A stretch of 13,135 bases of DNA from Methylococcaceae bacterium (GTDB taxonomy: Bacteria > Pseudomonadota > Gammaproteobacteria > Methylococcales > Methylomonadaceae), in contig WTBX01000193.1 in the NCBI GenBank assembly GCA_013138855.1, positions 1 through 13,135 of the forward strand, given 5' to 3'. Both the position numbers and the translations under genes were made by a program. Position 1 is the first letter of the stretch, and every line of letters begins with the position of its first letter. Positions 1 through 6,543 of this stretch are shown piece after piece. The notes beneath the pieces are model-generated. The model saw nothing but the letters and a program-made list of their open reading frames with translations, searched no databases and was not told the DNA's origin.

Positions 1-204
1 TTTGATAATACTGAAATTTCAAACAGTCATTATGGGGATGAGTTTAACTTGATAGCTGATTGGCAAGTAAACGAATATTTATTACTTAGCGGAGCATTCG
101 CGGCTTTTATGCCTGGAGACGGAGCAAAAGAATTTTTCACGACGGATATAACTACCAATAAAACATGGATTCAAGGCATGTTCTATGCCTCATTCAAATT
201 TTAA
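1..204 (+). CDS. C-terminal end of an outer-membrane beta-barrel protein, alginate-export-like (5' truncated by the window)
   Basis: The frame is open from the first base to a TAA at 202-204, giving the last 67 residues of a longer protein. The translation alternates polar and aromatic/hydrophobic residues as beta strands do (NLIADWQVNEYLLLSGAF, then WIQGMFYASFKF). It ends in phenylalanine, the usual last residue of outer-membrane barrels recognised by the BAM complex. The pattern of a strand, a short turn with PGDGAKEFF, and a final strand resembles the C-terminus of the alginate-export (AlgE-like) porin family. The family assignment rests on this short tail only; another porin family is possible. 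The next gene starts 25 bases downstream on the same strand, so the two are probably co-transcribed, and the barrel may be the outer-membrane entry for the solute handled by the next two genes. Confidence 0.6.
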   Translation, partial: FDNTEISNSHYGDEFNLIADWQVNEYLLLSGAFAAFMPGDGAKEFFTTDITTNKTWIQGMFYASFKF

Positions 205-229
205 TCCGCTGTAATCAATAGGAAAAACA

Positions 230-1063
230 ATGAATTTAGGACGCATAATTAAGTTTTTTTTACTGTGGTTCAGTATTTTAACGTTTTCATTTTCAAGCTA
301 TGCCGATGATGTACCCTCCATATCTGCTGATATGCAGCGTATTAAAGACAGTGGAAAATTAGTGGTTGCCATGTATTTTGAGGATGTGCCACCTTTTGCG
401 ATGCAGAATAAAAATAAAGAATTTGTTGGCATTGATGTTGATATAGCGCGTGATATTGCCAAAAAACTAGGTGTCGAGGTTGTTTTTAACCGCGAACCTA
501 AAACCTATGATGAAATCGTACAATATGTGTTTGAGAAAAAAGCCGATATAGCTATCAGCTTATTAAGTGATACTTTAGCGCGAGCAATGTTCGTTCGTTT
601 TTCTAAACCTTACTGGTCAGTTAAACAAGCACTGTTGATTAATCGTTTAAAACTGTCGACTTATAAAAATCACCCTGATTTTAAAAATATAAAAATGTTG
701 TTAAATCAAAAAAGCATTCGCATTGGGGTTATAGAAGGAAGTTCTTATGTCGATTTTGCCAAAAAAGATTTTCCACTCGCCGAAATTATCGTTTATAAAA
801 AATCATCAGAAGGTATCAATGCGACAAAACAGTCTAAAATCATGGCTTTTTTATATGATGAGACTGAAGTGATGAACTGGGTTAAAAAATACCCCGAAGA
901 CAGCCTATATTTACGACCTCATTCTCTAAAAGAAAGCGATGATACTTTAGCTTTTGCCGTTCAATCACAAGACGAACAATTGTTGCACTGGTTAAACCTT
1001 TATATAGAAAAATCTAAAGGTAATTTTTTCAAACAATTACAAAAAAAATATACTGACAAGTAA
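230..1063 (+). CDS. Periplasmic solute-binding protein, family 3 (amino-acid-binding type)
   Basis: The 277-residue product starts with a signal peptide: a short basic start, a hydrophobic run around residues 8-22, and probable cleavage after SYA at 25. The mature part follows the family 3 binding-protein plan: GKLVVAMYFEDVPPFAM near residues 42-58, GIDVDIARDIAKKLGVEVVF near 67-86, a lobe-2 segment with DTLARAMFVRFSKPYW near 114-129, and IGVIEGSSYVDFAKKDF near 168-184. The start is supported by AGGA at 220-223, six bases before the ATG. Such proteins bind amino acids or small organic acids in the periplasm and normally feed an ABC permease. Here no permease or ATPase gene follows; the next gene encodes an SDF-family symporter, suggesting an unusual pairing. 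A sensory or non-transport role cannot be excluded. The ligand is not predictable from the residues visible. Confidence 0.85.
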   Translation: MNLGRIIKFFLLWFSILTFSFSSYADDVPSISADMQRIKDSGKLVVAMYFEDVPPFAMQNKNKEFVGIDVDIARDIAKKLGVEVVFNREPKTYDEIVQYVFEKKADIAISLLSDTLARAMFVRFSKPYWSVKQALLINRLKLSTYKNHPDFKNIKMLLNQKSIRIGVIEGSSYVDFAKKDFPLAEIIVYKKSSEGINATKQSKIMAFLYDETEVMNWVKKYPEDSLYLRPHSLKESDDTLAFAVQSQDEQLLHWLNLYIEKSKGNFFKQLQKKYTDK

Positions 1064-1067
1064 TCCT

Positions 1068-1110
1068 GTTTGCGCTTAAGAACTCGCTAATAAGCACCCG
1101 CAAACTTTTT
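1068..1110 (+). terminator. Terminator-like hairpin between the binding protein and the symporter
   Basis: GTTTGC (1068-1073) pairs with GCAAAC (1100-1105), and directly inside it GCTTA (1074-1078) pairs with TAAGC (1091-1095), leaving an ACCC bulge at 1096-1099 and a 12-base loop. Five T residues follow (1106-1110). This is the layout of a moderately strong rho-independent terminator. It starts four bases after the binding-protein stop codon and ends 24 bases before the symporter gene, so it could lower symporter expression relative to the binding protein. Confidence 0.5.
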
Positions 1111-1134
1111 ACCTTGAAATGGCGGAAATGATAT

Positions 1135-2445
1135 ATGTTTAAAATGATTAGGATATCTTTGCTACTCAGCCCTTGGTTAATCCTTGCCAGCGTAATTGCT
1201 GGCGCATTAATAGGGATATTTAATAATGAACTAGCAACAGAATTATTACCCTTCGGTAGTCTTTATCTAAAATTTTTACAAATGCTAGTCTTACCTATGT
1301 TAATCACTGCGGTGATTTCAGGCTTGGGTAATTTATTTATTTCGGGGATGACTAAAGCTCATATTACCAAGATTCTGATTTTTTTGTTTATAGGTCTAAT
1401 TCTTGCCAGCTTATTAGGCGTATTGTTTGGTTATCTCGGTGAACCTGGTTCTGAAATGCAGCATGATGCCAAGGTAACCTTAGGTAAAACCATTATTGAA
1501 ACAGAAAGCAGTGTTTCTGCAATGCCGGGAAATGATGCCTCATCTCCAGGTTTATTTACCTTTGTTCAGGCGATGATTCCTAGCAATATTTTTACGGCAC
1601 TAAACCGAGGCGATAATTTATCTATTCTATTTTTCTCTATTTTAGTGGGTGTCAGCATGGGGTTAATGAACACAACCTCCAGCAAACTCGCTTTAAGCGT
1701 GGTTGATGCCTTTTTTGAAGTGTTTTTACGAATCATTGGCTGGTTAATGTATTTGTTACCCGCAGGATTATTATGCTTATTTGCAGGACAAATTGCGCAG
1801 GTAGGGATAGAAATTGTCTGGGCGACCGCTCAATTGATTTTATATATTTATATTGCCTGTATCATCGTCATGGCTGCTTATAGCTTTGTTGTCTGGTGGC
1901 AAAGTCGTGCGACTCACAGTTATTTAGAATCATTAGCGGCATTAAAACAACCTTTGCTGGTTGCACTAGGAACGTCTAGTAGCCTTGCAACCATTCCAGC
2001 GGCTTTAAGCGCACTCAAAGAAAATTTAAACGCAGAAAAAAATACCTGTGACTTACTGGTTCCTTTAGGTTTTACTATTAACCCACCGGGAACAGTATTA
2101 CATTTTTCAATCGCTAGCGTATTTATTGCCCAGCTTTATGGGACTGAGCTGGGAATGAGTGAAATGAGTATCATTTTAGTCGGCTCTATTCTTGCGGGGC
2201 TTGCCGCCTCTAGTGCGCCAGGTGTGGTGGGTCTAAGCATGATAGCAATGACTTTAGACCCTTTAGGCTTACCGACTAATATCGCCATCATATTACTGGT
2301 TGCGATAGATCCTATCGTAGACCCTATTTTGACAGCGGTGAACGTCCATGCAAACTGTGCAATGACGATGATGGCTCAAGATGAAGAGGTTGGAGAGCTT
2401 GATTCACAAAGTGAATTTATGCGTTCGATGACAAAAAACCTTTAA
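1135..2445 (+). CDS. Dicarboxylate/amino acid:cation symporter (SDF/DAACS family), atypical binding site
   Basis: The 436-residue, strongly hydrophobic protein has the family's usual length and hallmark segments: LYLKFLQMLVLPMLITAVISG near the N-terminus (42-63), the serine-rich hairpin motif SSSLATIPAAL at 281-291, an NxxGT unwound segment (NPPGT, 316-320), the second re-entrant loop around APGVVGLSMI (361-370), and the last helix with D396, T400 and N403. These proteins carry acidic amino acids or dicarboxylates across the inner membrane with Na+ or H+. Compared with GltPh as I recall it, the NMDGT aspartate is replaced by proline (P318), the side-chain-binding arginine by leucine (L399), and the NVxGD aspartate by asparagine (N407). 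The substrate and coupling ion may therefore be unusual. GGCGGA at 1121-1126 serves as the ribosome binding site. It probably works with the preceding binding protein. Confidence 0.88.
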   Translation: MFKMIRISLLLSPWLILASVIAGALIGIFNNELATELLPFGSLYLKFLQMLVLPMLITAVISGLGNLFISGMTKAHITKILIFLFIGLILASLLGVLFGYLGEPGSEMQHDAKVTLGKTIIETESSVSAMPGNDASSPGLFTFVQAMIPSNIFTALNRGDNLSILFFSILVGVSMGLMNTTSSKLALSVVDAFFEVFLRIIGWLMYLLPAGLLCLFAGQIAQVGIEIVWATAQLILYIYIACIIVMAAYSFVVWWQSRATHSYLESLAALKQPLLVALGTSSSLATIPAALSALKENLNAEKNTCDLLVPLGFTINPPGTVLHFSIASVFIAQLYGTELGMSEMSIILVGSILAGLAASSAPGVVGLSMIAMTLDPLGLPTNIAIILLVAIDPIVDPILTAVNVHANCAMTMMAQDEEVGELDSQSEFMRSMTKNL

Positions 2446-2458
2446 ATTTTAGAAGATT

Positions 2459-2543
2459 GGAAACGCGACTTTTTAGTCGCGCACGAGTCATACTTACTCA
2501 AACTATAGAAAGAATACACTGCGCGACTAAAAGTCGCGTCTCC
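2459..2543. repeat. Inverted pair of palindromic repeats (BIME-like) between convergent genes
   Basis: The left unit at 2464-2481 is CGCGACT-TTTT-AGTCGCG; the right unit at 2522-2538 is CGCGACT-AAA-AGTCGCG. Each is a perfect 7-base-pair palindrome. The right unit with its flank (GTCTCC at 2538-2543) is the reverse complement of the left unit with its flank (GGAAAC at 2459-2464), apart from one loop base and one flank base. The two are separated by 38 bases. This head-to-head layout is that of REP/BIME elements. It lies after the symporter stop and before the acylphosphatase stop, where it could act as a bidirectional transcript end, though no T-run follows either stem. Confidence 0.75.
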
Positions 2544-2606
2544 GTTATTATGATTTTCCTTCTTTTTAAAAGCAGATGCGTATTTATTTAGTCACGGATG
2601 ACACCA

Positions 2607-2879
2607 TTATTTAATTTCAAAGCCGCTAAAACTTTCACGCTCTTCAAGTTCGATAATTTCAAGCTCTTTAACTTTAGAGAACAAAGAGCCTTTATAAGAC
2701 CAGTTAATTAACGCGCTTACCGCAGAATCATCTCCACAGGCATTAATTTCTACTCGACCATCGTTTAAATTTTTAGCATAACCGACAACACCCAGTTTAT
2801 CGGCTTGTTTTTTAGTCGCCGCACGAAAGCAAACACCTTGCACTTTTCCTGACACTAAAATGCTGACACTACGGTTCAT
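2607..2879 (-). CDS. acyP: Acylphosphatase
   Basis: This 90-residue protein has the standard acylphosphatase length and signature: GKVQGVCFR (11-19) forms the phosphate-binding loop with the catalytic arginine R19, and GYAKNLNDGRVEI (33-45) carries the catalytic asparagine N37. The enzyme hydrolyses acyl phosphates such as carbamoyl or acetyl phosphate in the cytoplasm. The reading frame can be extended to an ATG at 2897, but I place the start at 2879. There the ATG overlaps the TGA of the upstream rlmKL gene as ATGA, and GGAG (plus-strand 2889-2892) sits nine bases ahead. The overlap implies translational coupling to the rRNA methyltransferase. The conserved core also begins right after this methionine (MNRSVSILVSGKVQG). 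Confidence 0.92.
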   Translation of the reverse strand: MNRSVSILVSGKVQGVCFRAATKKQADKLGVVGYAKNLNDGRVEINACGDDSAVSALINWSYKGSLFSKVKELEIIELEERESFSGFEIK

Positions 2880-5071
2880 CGTGTAATTCTCCAGCAATAA
2901 TGAATTTTCGGGCTTCTGGAAAAATCATGAGGAACGGTTGTCGCGGAGATATTTTCAATCTGCAAATTATCCAGACCTTCCTCATCCAATTTAAAACGTC
3001 TAAAATTGGTTGAAAAATACAACACGCCCTCATCACTTAATAATTTAGCCGATTGTTGAATTAACTTCACATGCTCAACTTGTATATCAAACGCCTGCTC
3101 CATACGTTTGGAATTAGAAAAAGTGGGCGGATCTAAAAAGATTAAATCAAATTCCCCTTTCATCGTCTGCTGCGCATTTTCCAGCCATTCCATACAATCG
3201 TTACGCACAAATTGATACTGCGAGCCACTTAAACGATTTAAATCAAAATTCTTTTTCGCCCAATCTAAATAAGTATTCGACATATCGACAGTCGTTGTCG
3301 AAGCCGCGCCACCAACGGCTGCATGAACACTTGCAGAGCCAGTATAAGCAAAAAGATTTAAAAAGCGTTTGCCTTTAGCTTGTTGCGCAATCATTAAGCG
3401 CAAAGGACGGTGATCTAAAAATAAACCCGTATCTAAATACTCTTCAAAATTGACCAATAATTTGCAATGCCCTTCATTAATGACATGAAATTGACCTGAA
3501 TCACTGAGCTTTTCATATTGCGCCGTGCTTTTTTGTTTACGACGAATTTTTAAAAATACCTGATCGCTATCAACATTTAAAACTTTAGGAATTTCCGCTA
3601 ATATCCCCGCAAGGCGTTGATTGGCCTTATGGCTATCAATGGTTTTAGGGGCTTCATATTCCTGCACATTCACCCATAATTCATTGCCCTGATAAATATC
3701 TATCGCCACTGCATATTCGGGTAAATCGGCATCATAAAGACGGTAACAACTAATTTCATGTTGTTTCACCCATTTTTTAATATTTTTTAAATTTTTTCGT
3801 AGGCGATTAGCAAACATTAACGCGCCACTATCACCATGTTCGCCTTGGCTGCTGTCGATAATTTGTTGATGACGCTGATCTTGATTTTTTGCTTTAGGGG
3901 TAAAGAACGACGCTTCTTCAATATCTAAGCGTAATAATTTACATTCTAACGCGCCATTATGAAAAGTAATCGGTTTGTGTGAACGAATCCCTAAGCGAAA
4001 GCCTAGCTCAGGGTTACTAATAATCATCGCTGCTTTCCAGCCGATAAATTCAGTTCTCAATACTTCACCGAATTGCTGATAAAGCTCAGTGACTGTTTCT
4101 AAATCACTTAAACGCTCACCATAAGGCGGGTTACAAACTAATAAGCCTTTTGCCCAACTTTCCGCAGGTTTAGTGTCATTAATGTCGCGTTTTTCTAAAT
4201 GAATGAAATCTTGTAAGCCAGCATTTTCAACATGCTGTAAGGCGATAGCAATGGTGCGACGGCTTTGGTCAAAACCAACAAGTTTAGGCATATTTTCTAG
4301 CCCTTTAGCTTTACGCGTCTCGGCTTCTTCTTTTAAGCTTTGCCAGATGTCAGCCTCATGTTTTTTCCAACCTAAAAAGCCGAAATAATCACGCAATAAA
4401 CTTGGAGCATAATCCGCCGCTATCATTGCCGCTTCTAAAACTAAAGTGCCTGAACCACACATAGGATCAATGAAACTTCCGCCCGTTGCCGCCATTGCTG
4501 GCCAGCCACTGCGTAGTAAAATCGCAGCGGCGAGGTTTTGTTTAATCGGCGCATCAATACTGACATCTCGATAGCCACGTTTATGCAGACTATCGCCCGA
4601 TAAATCTAAACTTAATTGGACTTTATTATCGTTAAGATGGACGTTGATATGAATATCAGGGCGGTCGGTATCAATATTCGGACGTTTTTGAAATTTTGCC
4701 CGCATTTGATCGACAATCGCATCTTTAACTTTTAACGCGCCAAAATGGGTGTTATTGAGGACTTTAGAATTTTTAGCATTGAGGGAAACCACAAAGCTTC
4801 CCTCAGGTTTTAAATGCTCAAACCAGTTGATTTTTTTGACTTGCTCATACAATTCATCAGGCGTATTGGCTTCAAATTCTTTGAGCCGCAATAAAATACG
4901 GTTTGCAGTTCTCGACCACAGGCAGACACGATAAGCCGTTTCTAACGTTCCTTCAAAGGCAACGCCTGCGATGGTTGCTTTTAAATTGGTTGCACCTAAG
5001 GCTTTTAGTTCATCCGTAAGGATGTCTTCCATTGCTTTGGGGGTGGTGGCGAATAAGGAATAATGTGTCAT
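2876..5071 (-). CDS. rlmL: Bifunctional 23S rRNA methyltransferase RlmKL (m2G2445 and m7G2069)
   Basis: The 731-residue protein matches the fused RlmL-RlmK enzyme of gammaproteobacteria (about 700 residues in E. coli). In order it has an N-terminal ferredoxin-like/THUMP RNA-binding part (about 1-160) and an RlmL methyltransferase domain with the SAM-binding motif DPMCGSGT (202-209) and catalytic NPPYGER (314-320). A linker follows, then an RlmK-type methyltransferase domain with DHRPLR (553-558), SAM motif NLFAYTGSASV (572-582), DPPTFSNS (647-654) and PHDFSR (714-719). The enzyme makes m2G at 2445 and m7G at 2069 in the peptidyl-transferase region during 50S assembly. No domain is broken. The ribosome binding site is weak (AGAG a few bases upstream of the ATG). 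The stop overlaps the acylphosphatase start by four bases. Confidence 0.95.
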   Translation of the reverse strand: MTHYSLFATTPKAMEDILTDELKALGATNLKATIAGVAFEGTLETAYRVCLWSRTANRILLRLKEFEANTPDELYEQVKKINWFEHLKPEGSFVVSLNAKNSKVLNNTHFGALKVKDAIVDQMRAKFQKRPNIDTDRPDIHINVHLNDNKVQLSLDLSGDSLHKRGYRDVSIDAPIKQNLAAAILLRSGWPAMAATGGSFIDPMCGSGTLVLEAAMIAADYAPSLLRDYFGFLGWKKHEADIWQSLKEEAETRKAKGLENMPKLVGFDQSRRTIAIALQHVENAGLQDFIHLEKRDINDTKPAESWAKGLLVCNPPYGERLSDLETVTELYQQFGEVLRTEFIGWKAAMIISNPELGFRLGIRSHKPITFHNGALECKLLRLDIEEASFFTPKAKNQDQRHQQIIDSSQGEHGDSGALMFANRLRKNLKNIKKWVKQHEISCYRLYDADLPEYAVAIDIYQGNELWVNVQEYEAPKTIDSHKANQRLAGILAEIPKVLNVDSDQVFLKIRRKQKSTAQYEKLSDSGQFHVINEGHCKLLVNFEEYLDTGLFLDHRPLRLMIAQQAKGKRFLNLFAYTGSASVHAAVGGAASTTTVDMSNTYLDWAKKNFDLNRLSGSQYQFVRNDCMEWLENAQQTMKGEFDLIFLDPPTFSNSKRMEQAFDIQVEHVKLIQQSAKLLSDEGVLYFSTNFRRFKLDEEGLDNLQIENISATTVPHDFSRSPKIHYCWRITR

Positions 5072-5127
5072 AAACTCTGATTAAAATGCTAAGGCTGCTA
5101 AGATAAACGCATAGCATAGCACATTGA

Positions 5128-5252
5128 TTAGGCTGGTTTTAATTGTGGCAATGCATCGTTAAATGAAATATCCACGAAATAATCGTTTTTACGCTCTGTG
5201 AGAGAATAAAATCTACAACGTTCCAGTGTTATGTGACAGGATGTTGAAAATT
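5128..5252 (-). pseudogene. Possible C-terminal remnant of an unrecognised gene
   Basis: On the minus strand a frame ending at TAA 5128-5130 reads TLERCRFYSLTERKND and then YFVDISFNDALPQLKPA before the stop. Its mix of charged, aromatic and beta-prone residues looks more like real protein than chance reading. There is no start codon or ribosome binding site, and the upstream side runs into a palindromic repeat at 5257-5290, so if it is a gene it has lost its front part. The shape (basic residues, a short strand, then YFVDISF) is loosely like the end of a PilZ domain, but this is only a guess. Confidence 0.3.
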
Positions 5253-5256
5253 TACT

Positions 5257-5290
5257 CTCGTTTCCATATTTTATGTGGGAATGCCTACAG
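5257..5290 (+). repeat. GGGAAY hairpin repeat, copy 1
   Basis: Bases 5259-5269 pair with 5273-5283 around a TTT loop. The 11-base-pair stem contains three G-T pairs and no mismatch. With flanks CTCG (5257-5260) and CCTACAG (5284-5290), this 34-base unit aligns without gaps to the minus-strand unit at 5423-5456, with 24 of 34 positions the same. Stem changes between the copies preserve pairing, as expected for a structured mobile or regulatory repeat. Confidence 0.7.
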
Positions 5291-5334
5291 GAGTTGGAAG
5301 TAGGATCTGAGCTTTAATACAACGCTTGTATGAA

Positions 5335-5355
5335 TTACCACTTGAAAAGTGGGAA
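5335..5355 (+). repeat. GGGAAY hairpin repeat, degraded copy 2
   Basis: TTACCACTT (5335-5343) and AAGTGGGAA (5347-5355) pair around a GAA loop with a single A-G mismatch. The 3' arm ends in GTGGGAAC as in copy 1 and lies in the same orientation. The CTCG and TAC flanks of the other copies are not recognisable, so this is either a shortened or a diverged member. Confidence 0.5.
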
Positions 5356-5422
5356 CTAGGGGAAAAGCTCCGCTTGATAAATAAAAAGCAATTAGTCGAT
5401 ATTGAAAACGTCAGCAGCTTGT

Positions 5423-5456
5423 CGGTATGTGTTCCCAAACAAAGTTTGAGAACGAG
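5423..5456 (-). repeat. GGGAAY hairpin repeat, copy 3 in inverted orientation
   Basis: Read on the minus strand, CTCG is followed by the stem GTTCTCAAAC-TTT-GTTTGGGAAC (5453 down to 5431) and ACATACCG. The stem is ten base pairs with one T-G pair; on the plus strand that position becomes a C-A mismatch, so the minus strand is the likely structured orientation. It forms an inverted pair with copy 1, enclosing about 130 bases. Confidence 0.65.
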
Positions 5457-5764
5457 ACAAAATCAAGTTACTCCGACTCCATTGATTCGCGACCCCATTG
5501 ATTCCTCCGAACCCATTGATTTAAGTTAAAAAAACCTCGCCAGATTCAGGTTGTGGAACGACTTACTGTAAATGTGACCCGAGTTGTACGAATGGGTAGA
5601 CTACCAACTTAAAACAAGTTTAACTCTGTAAGATTAAAAATATCAATACTCCACAGATATAGCTAAAATGTAAGCTATAGGAATGCATTCTCGCTTATCA
5701 TTCATACTACGGGATAAGTTTCGACTATATTTATCTGGTCACTTAAAAATAATCTTTCAGCTCC

Positions 5765-6469
5765 ATGAAAAAAAAAATTTATTTATTTATTTTACTTCCT
5801 GCTTTTATTAATCTATTTTTTATAATCCTTTATTTTTCTGGCATAAAATCTGCTCAGCAATTAATCGCACCTACTGTTCCCTGGTTATCTAGCGATTCAT
5901 GGCGTGAATTGGGTATGTTAGAACAATTGCAAAATATTTATTTACTAGCAATATTGATAATATTTATAAAGATGGTCATTACTCGTACCCTTCTTTTAGA
6001 AAAAATATTTTTTTCACTAGCCAGTGCTTTTATTTTATTTTTATTTTTAGAAGAAATAGATTATGGGCTGCATTTTTACGAATTAATCACGGGTGAATAC
6101 TCAGGTATAGAAGTTAGAAATTGGCATAATGAAAAAACAGGAAGCAAACAAAATGTACGTTATTTAAAGAAAATTGCTGATATTATGATGGTGATCTGGT
6201 TTGTGATTTTGCCATTGTGTAAATTTAAAATACGTCATGATTTTATTAGCGTACTTATTCCGTCTCCTTGGTTTATTGCTACATTCATTACCGCTATTAT
6301 GATGTCAAATCTAGCTCATTTTTTAGAAGACAATAGTTTTGGAATGATAGCTGGCGTACAGGGAAATCTCGCGGGCAATGTTTCCGAATTCAGAGAAGCG
6401 AGTAATTATTATTTGTATTTATTGTATGTAATGCAATTATTTAAAACTCAGGGAGGTGGAAAGAAATAA
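5765..6469 (+). CDS. Unrecognised polytopic inner-membrane protein
   Basis: The 234-residue product has about five to six hydrophobic segments, at roughly residues 5-25, 54-72, 79-98, 137-155, 165-183 and 213-227. I do not recognise a characterised family. Polar residues cluster at membrane edges: a Glu pair followed by Tyr-Gly (EEIDYG, 96-101), NWHN (119-122), H185/E188 and SEFREASNYY (207-216). The EExxYG...NxHN arrangement resembles an uncharacterised bacterial membrane family with EExSWGQ and NxHN motifs, which I recall without any assigned function. Buried acidic and histidine residues could bind a metal, but that is inference. The gene stands alone, flanked by repeats on both sides. Its ribosome binding site is poor (CAGCTCC ahead of the ATG), so expression may be low. 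The frame is complete with no sign of decay. Confidence 0.7.
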   Translation: MKKKIYLFILLPAFINLFFIILYFSGIKSAQQLIAPTVPWLSSDSWRELGMLEQLQNIYLLAILIIFIKMVITRTLLLEKIFFSLASAFILFLFLEEIDYGLHFYELITGEYSGIEVRNWHNEKTGSKQNVRYLKKIADIMMVIWFVILPLCKFKIRHDFISVLIPSPWFIATFITAIMMSNLAHFLEDNSFGMIAGVQGNLAGNVSEFREASNYYLYLLYVMQLFKTQGGGKK

Positions 6470-6483
6470 CCATCCAAATATAA

Positions 6484-6514
6484 GATGTTTGACACCTTGA
6501 AGGTGTCCGACATC
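6484..6514. repeat. Palindromic intergenic repeat
   Basis: GACACCTT (6491-6498) and AAGGTGTC (6500-6507) pair perfectly around a single G. The pairing continues outward through GATGTT (6484-6489) and GACATC (6509-6514), allowing one G-T pair and one mismatch, so the whole 31-base unit is nearly self-complementary. It begins 14 bases after the membrane-protein stop and lies before the end of the minus-strand toxin remnant. It may end transcripts from either side; no T-run follows on the plus strand. The form is that of a REP-like element. Confidence 0.65.
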
Positions 6515-6543
6515 AACGCTAAAATTATTTACTTTGTCCCATT

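Larger units (their letters stand above)
5072..5764. other. 693-base gene-poor region with remnants and repeats
   Basis: Apart from the gene remnant and three hairpin repeats listed separately, this stretch holds a short sequence CCATTGATT three times at 5479, 5495 and 5513. It also holds a TATAGCT/AGCTATA hairpin at 5658-5679 and, right after it, the perfect palindrome GAATGCATTC at 5681-5690. I see no intact gene. A 67-codon open frame at 5326-5529 runs through two of the hairpin repeats and ends in the CCATTGATT repeats, so I do not accept it as a gene. The last 100 bases must hold the promoter for the membrane protein at 5765, but no convincing -35/-10 pair stands out. Confidence 0.6.

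Noticed and set aside
2880..2897. Longer acylphosphatase start at 2897 (extra residues MLENYT)
   Set aside because: The ATG at 2879 has a well-spaced GGAG and an ATGA overlap, and acylphosphatases are about 90 residues long.
4203..4934. Two 61-codon plus-strand open frames opposite rlmKL
   Set aside because: They lie wholly antisense to conserved rlmKL coding sequence and show no domain or ribosome binding site.
5257..5456. CRISPR array as explanation for the repeats
   Set aside because: Only three diverged units in mixed orientation with unequal spacing; no array of identical repeats.
5479..5521. CCATTGATT present three times as a tandem repeat or iteron array
   Set aside because: The spacing is uneven (16 and 18 bases), the unit is only nine bases, and no replication gene is nearby.
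5326..5529. 67-codon plus-strand open frame starting with ATG
   Set aside because: It lies across two GGGAAY hairpin repeats and ends in three CCATTGATT repeats. It has no ribosome binding site and no protein-like pattern.
5530..5604. Short Cys-rich reading (SGCGTTYCKCDPSCTNG) on the plus strand
   Set aside because: The stop-bounded frame is only about 24 codons with no start codon. The cysteines are striking, but nothing supports translation.
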